A DNA stretch of 64,000 nt from Salinimicrobium xinjiangense DSM 19287 (GTDB lineage: Bacteria; Bacteroidota; Bacteroidia; Flavobacteriales; Flavobacteriaceae), in NCBI RefSeq assembly GCF_000423585.1, contig NZ_AUIG01000002.1, positions 1 to 64,000 on the forward strand, read 5' to 3'. The notes beneath the pieces are model-generated. The model saw only the letters and a list, made by a program, of their open reading frames with translations, was not told where the DNA came from and searched no databases. A program made the position numbers and the translations under genes. Positions 61,956-64,000 of this stretch are shown piece after piece. The number at the start of each line of letters is the position of its first letter. The stretch's first letter is position 1.

Positions 61956-64000
61956 ATGAAAAAAACCAGTTTATATTTTCTGCTGTTAGGTTCCGTCGTG
62001 TTCCTAAGCGGATTTTCCGGAAAACAAGATCGAAATATGAATCCCACACAATCTTTAAACGACAGTATAGAAGCAAAAATCGATTCGCTGTTGAACATCA
62101 TGACCCTGGAAGAAAAAGCCGGGCAAATGAACCAATACAATGGTTTCTGGGAAGTGACCGGTCCTGCACCAAAAGACGGGGATGCTGCTTTGAAGTATGA
62201 ACATCTTAGAAATGGCCGCGTAGGTTCTATGCTCACCGTTCGCGGAGTCGATCAGGTAAGGGCGGTTCAGGAAATTGTAGTTAATGAGTCAAGATTGGGA
62301 ATTCCGCTTATCATTGGTTTTGATGTGATCCACGGATACAAAACACTTAGCCCGATTCCCCTTGCTGAAGCTGCCAGTTGGGACATTGAGGCCATAAGAA
62401 GATCGGCTGAAGTTGGTGCCGCAGAAGCTGCTGCCTCGGGGATCAACTGGACCTTTGCGCCCATGGTCGATATTTCAAGGGATGCCCGTTGGGGCCGTGT
62501 GATGGAAGGCGGAGGAGAAGATCCATACCTGGGGAGCAAGATCGCCGCTGCCAGAGTTAAAGGTTTCCAGGGAGAAGATCTTTCAGATCCATTAACAGTG
62601 GCTGCGACTGCAAAGCATTTTGCGGGTTATGGTTTTGCTGAAGCCGGCCGTGAATACAATAAGGCAGACATGGGAAATTCCACTTTGTACAACATGGTTT
62701 TGCCACCGTTTAAAGCTGCCGAAGAAGCCGGAGTAAGAACCTTTATGACCGGTTTTAATACGCTGGATGAGATCCCTGTAACCGGTAATGAGTTTATCCT
62801 CAGAGATATTCTAAAAGGAAAGTGGGGCTTCGACGGATTTGTAATTTCAGATTATGCTTCAATTGAAGAAATGGTTGTTCATGGATTCGTGAAAAATGAG
62901 AAAATGGCTGCCAAAAAAGCGGTTGAAGCCGGGGTAGACATGGATATGGAAGCCTATTCTTATGTAAACGAGATCGTGGGTCTTGTGAATGAAGGCAAGC
63001 TTGAAGAAGCCCTTGTTGATGATGCCGTGAGAAGAATTCTCCGGGTGAAATATGAGCTGGGTCTAATGGATGATCCCTACAGGTATCTTGACGCGCAAAG
63101 AGAAAAAGAGGTGATTGGAAATCCTGCACATCAGGAAGCTGTACTGGACATGGCTAAAAAGTCGATCGTCCTTCTGAAAAATGAAAGAAATCTACTTCCG
63201 CTGAAGAAAAGCGGACAAAATATAGCCTTGATTGGAGATCTTGCAGATGATAAGAACAGTCCGCTTGGAAGCTGGAGAATAGCTTCAGACGACAATACAG
63301 CCGTATCTGTACTTGAAGGGATGCAAAAGTATTCAGGGAATAAACTTAATTTCGTAAAGGGGGCTCAGCTGGTTGTAGGAAATGAGTCTTTTTTAACTGA
63401 AGTTCGATTCAACACTACAGACAAAAGCGGATTCCCTGCAGCCGTTAAGGCAGCGAAAAGTGCAGATGTAGTTGTAATTGTACTTGGAGAGCACGGATTC
63501 CAGAGTGGGGAAGGAAGAAGTCGTACAAACCTTGACCTTCCCGGCGTACAGCAGGAACTATTGGAGGAAGTTTATAAAGCCAATAAGAATGTAGTGCTGG
63601 TTTTGAATAACGGAAGACCTCTTGCTATTGATTGGGCCGCAGAAAATATTCCCGCCATCGTTGAGGCATGGCAGCTGGGTACACAGACAGGTAACGCTGT
63701 TGCGCAGGTACTTTATGGAGACTACAACCCCAGCGGAAAACTACCAATGACCTTTCCACGGAACATAGGTCAGACGCCTATTTACTACAACCATCAAAAT
63801 ACCGGCCGTCCCGAAGATCCCCAACCGGGAGCAGAAATGGTATGGTGGTCACATTATATGGATGTGGAAAATACGCCCCTCTATCCCTTTGGCTACGGGT
63901 TGAGCTATACTACTTTCAAGTATGACAATCTAAAGCTGAACAAAGACCAGTTCGAAATAGGAGAGGATGTGCAGGTTACTGTAGATATTACCAACACAGG
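61956..64000 (+). CDS. GH3 glycosidase, BglX-like (3' truncated by window edge)
   Basis: Open from the ATG at 61956 to the window end (about 681 residues seen). A signal peptide (MKKTSLYFLLLGSVVFLSGF) precedes GH3 motifs: 'GFDVIHGYKT', the nucleophile Asp in 'FDGFVISDYASIEEMV', 'GEHGFQSGEGRSRTNLDLPG' and 'YPFGYGLSYTTFKYDNLKL' entering the FnIII-like tail. It resembles bglX at 26577 closely. In this operon it likely releases glucose or mannose from manno- or glucomanno-oligosaccharides. The C-terminus lies outside. Confidence 0.92.
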   Translation, partial: MKKTSLYFLLLGSVVFLSGFSGKQDRNMNPTQSLNDSIEAKIDSLLNIMTLEEKAGQMNQYNGFWEVTGPAPKDGDAALKYEHLRNGRVGSMLTVRGVDQVRAVQEIVVNESRLGIPLIIGFDVIHGYKTLSPIPLAEAASWDIEAIRRSAEVGAAEAAASGINWTFAPMVDISRDARWGRVMEGGGEDPYLGSKIAAARVKGFQGEDLSDPLTVAATAKHFAGYGFAEAGREYNKADMGNSTLYNMVLPPFKAAEEAGVRTFMTGFNTLDEIPVTGNEFILRDILKGKWGFDGFVISDYASIEEMVVHGFVKNEKMAAKKAVEAGVDMDMEAYSYVNEIVGLVNEGKLEEALVDDAVRRILRVKYELGLMDDPYRYLDAQREKEVIGNPAHQEAVLDMAKKSIVLLKNERNLLPLKKSGQNIALIGDLADDKNSPLGSWRIASDDNTAVSVLEGMQKYSGNKLNFVKGAQLVVGNESFLTEVRFNTTDKSGFPAAVKAAKSADVVVIVLGEHGFQSGEGRSRTNLDLPGVQQELLEEVYKANKNVVLVLNNGRPLAIDWAAENIPAIVEAWQLGTQTGNAVAQVLYGDYNPSGKLPMTFPRNIGQTPIYYNHQNTGRPEDPQPGAEMVWWSHYMDVENTPLYPFGYGLSYTTFKYDNLKLNKDQFEIGEDVQVTVDITNT

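Noticed and set aside
1-64000. CRISPR array, prophage or complete insertion sequence
   Set aside because: No regularly spaced direct repeats, no cas or phage genes, and only the tail of one transposase at the left edge.

Overview
The window comes from a member of the Bacteroidota, most likely a marine flavobacterium (Flavobacteriaceae; the genus cannot be fixed from sequence alone). The signs are a SusC/SusD pair with linked glycoside hydrolases, a secreted protein with a type IX secretion C-terminal domain, DUF3109 and DUF3078 proteins, flavobacterial -7 promoter motifs (TAnnTTTG), and intergenic palindromic repeats of the kind common in this phylum.

Layout. 1-300: tail of an IS110-type transposase. 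0.3-6.6 kb: housekeeping genes on the minus strand (serS, an HTTM membrane protein, ribF, pth, rplY, prs). 6.6-7.1 kb: an unusual locus with an intact tRNA-Leu(CAA), a frameshifted GIY-YIG nuclease gene beginning only 4 nt from it, and a duplicated tRNA-Leu 5' half carrying two perfect 20-bp palindromes. 7.2-18.5 kb: HupE/UreJ-like protein, deoxycytidylate deaminase, S41 protease, MarC, DUF3109, a Tat-type Gfo/Idh oxidoreductase, nrdB-nrdA and dgt. These include several deoxynucleotide-pool genes. 18.6-24.7 kb: a large T9SS beta-propeller protein, a DUF3078 protein, dxs and tadA.

24.9-43.4 kb is a beta-glucan (probably laminarin) polysaccharide utilisation locus on the minus strand. In transcription order it holds a membrane-spanning LuxR-type sensor-regulator, SusC, SusD, a putative glycan-binding lipoprotein, a strong terminator, a PKD-GH16 lipoprotein, GH5 with a carbohydrate-binding C-terminus, GH3, GH3, GH16 and GH16. 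The logic is outer-surface capture and cutting of beta-1,3-glucan, SusCD import, and trimming to glucose by the GH3 enzymes.

43.5-51.2 kb holds a remarkable fusion protein of about 1199 aa (a phosphoesterase-like domain that has lost its metal ligands, a domain with kinase-like motifs, and an Omp85-like barrel). It also holds a sulfur-handling operon (sulfide:quinone oxidoreductase-like, single-cysteine TusE/DsrC, DsrE-like) with a perfect 28-bp palindrome in its promoter region, an SDR dehydrogenase and a SYLF protein.

51.5-64.0 kb is a beta-mannan/galactomannan locus: GH27, GH5 and an AraC regulator on the minus strand, and divergently GH26, a sodium:solute symporter, GH130 phosphorylase, an AGE-family 2-epimerase, GH5 and GH3 (cut by the window end). 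It encodes the mannobiose epimerase/phosphorylase route and has no SusCD pair inside the window.
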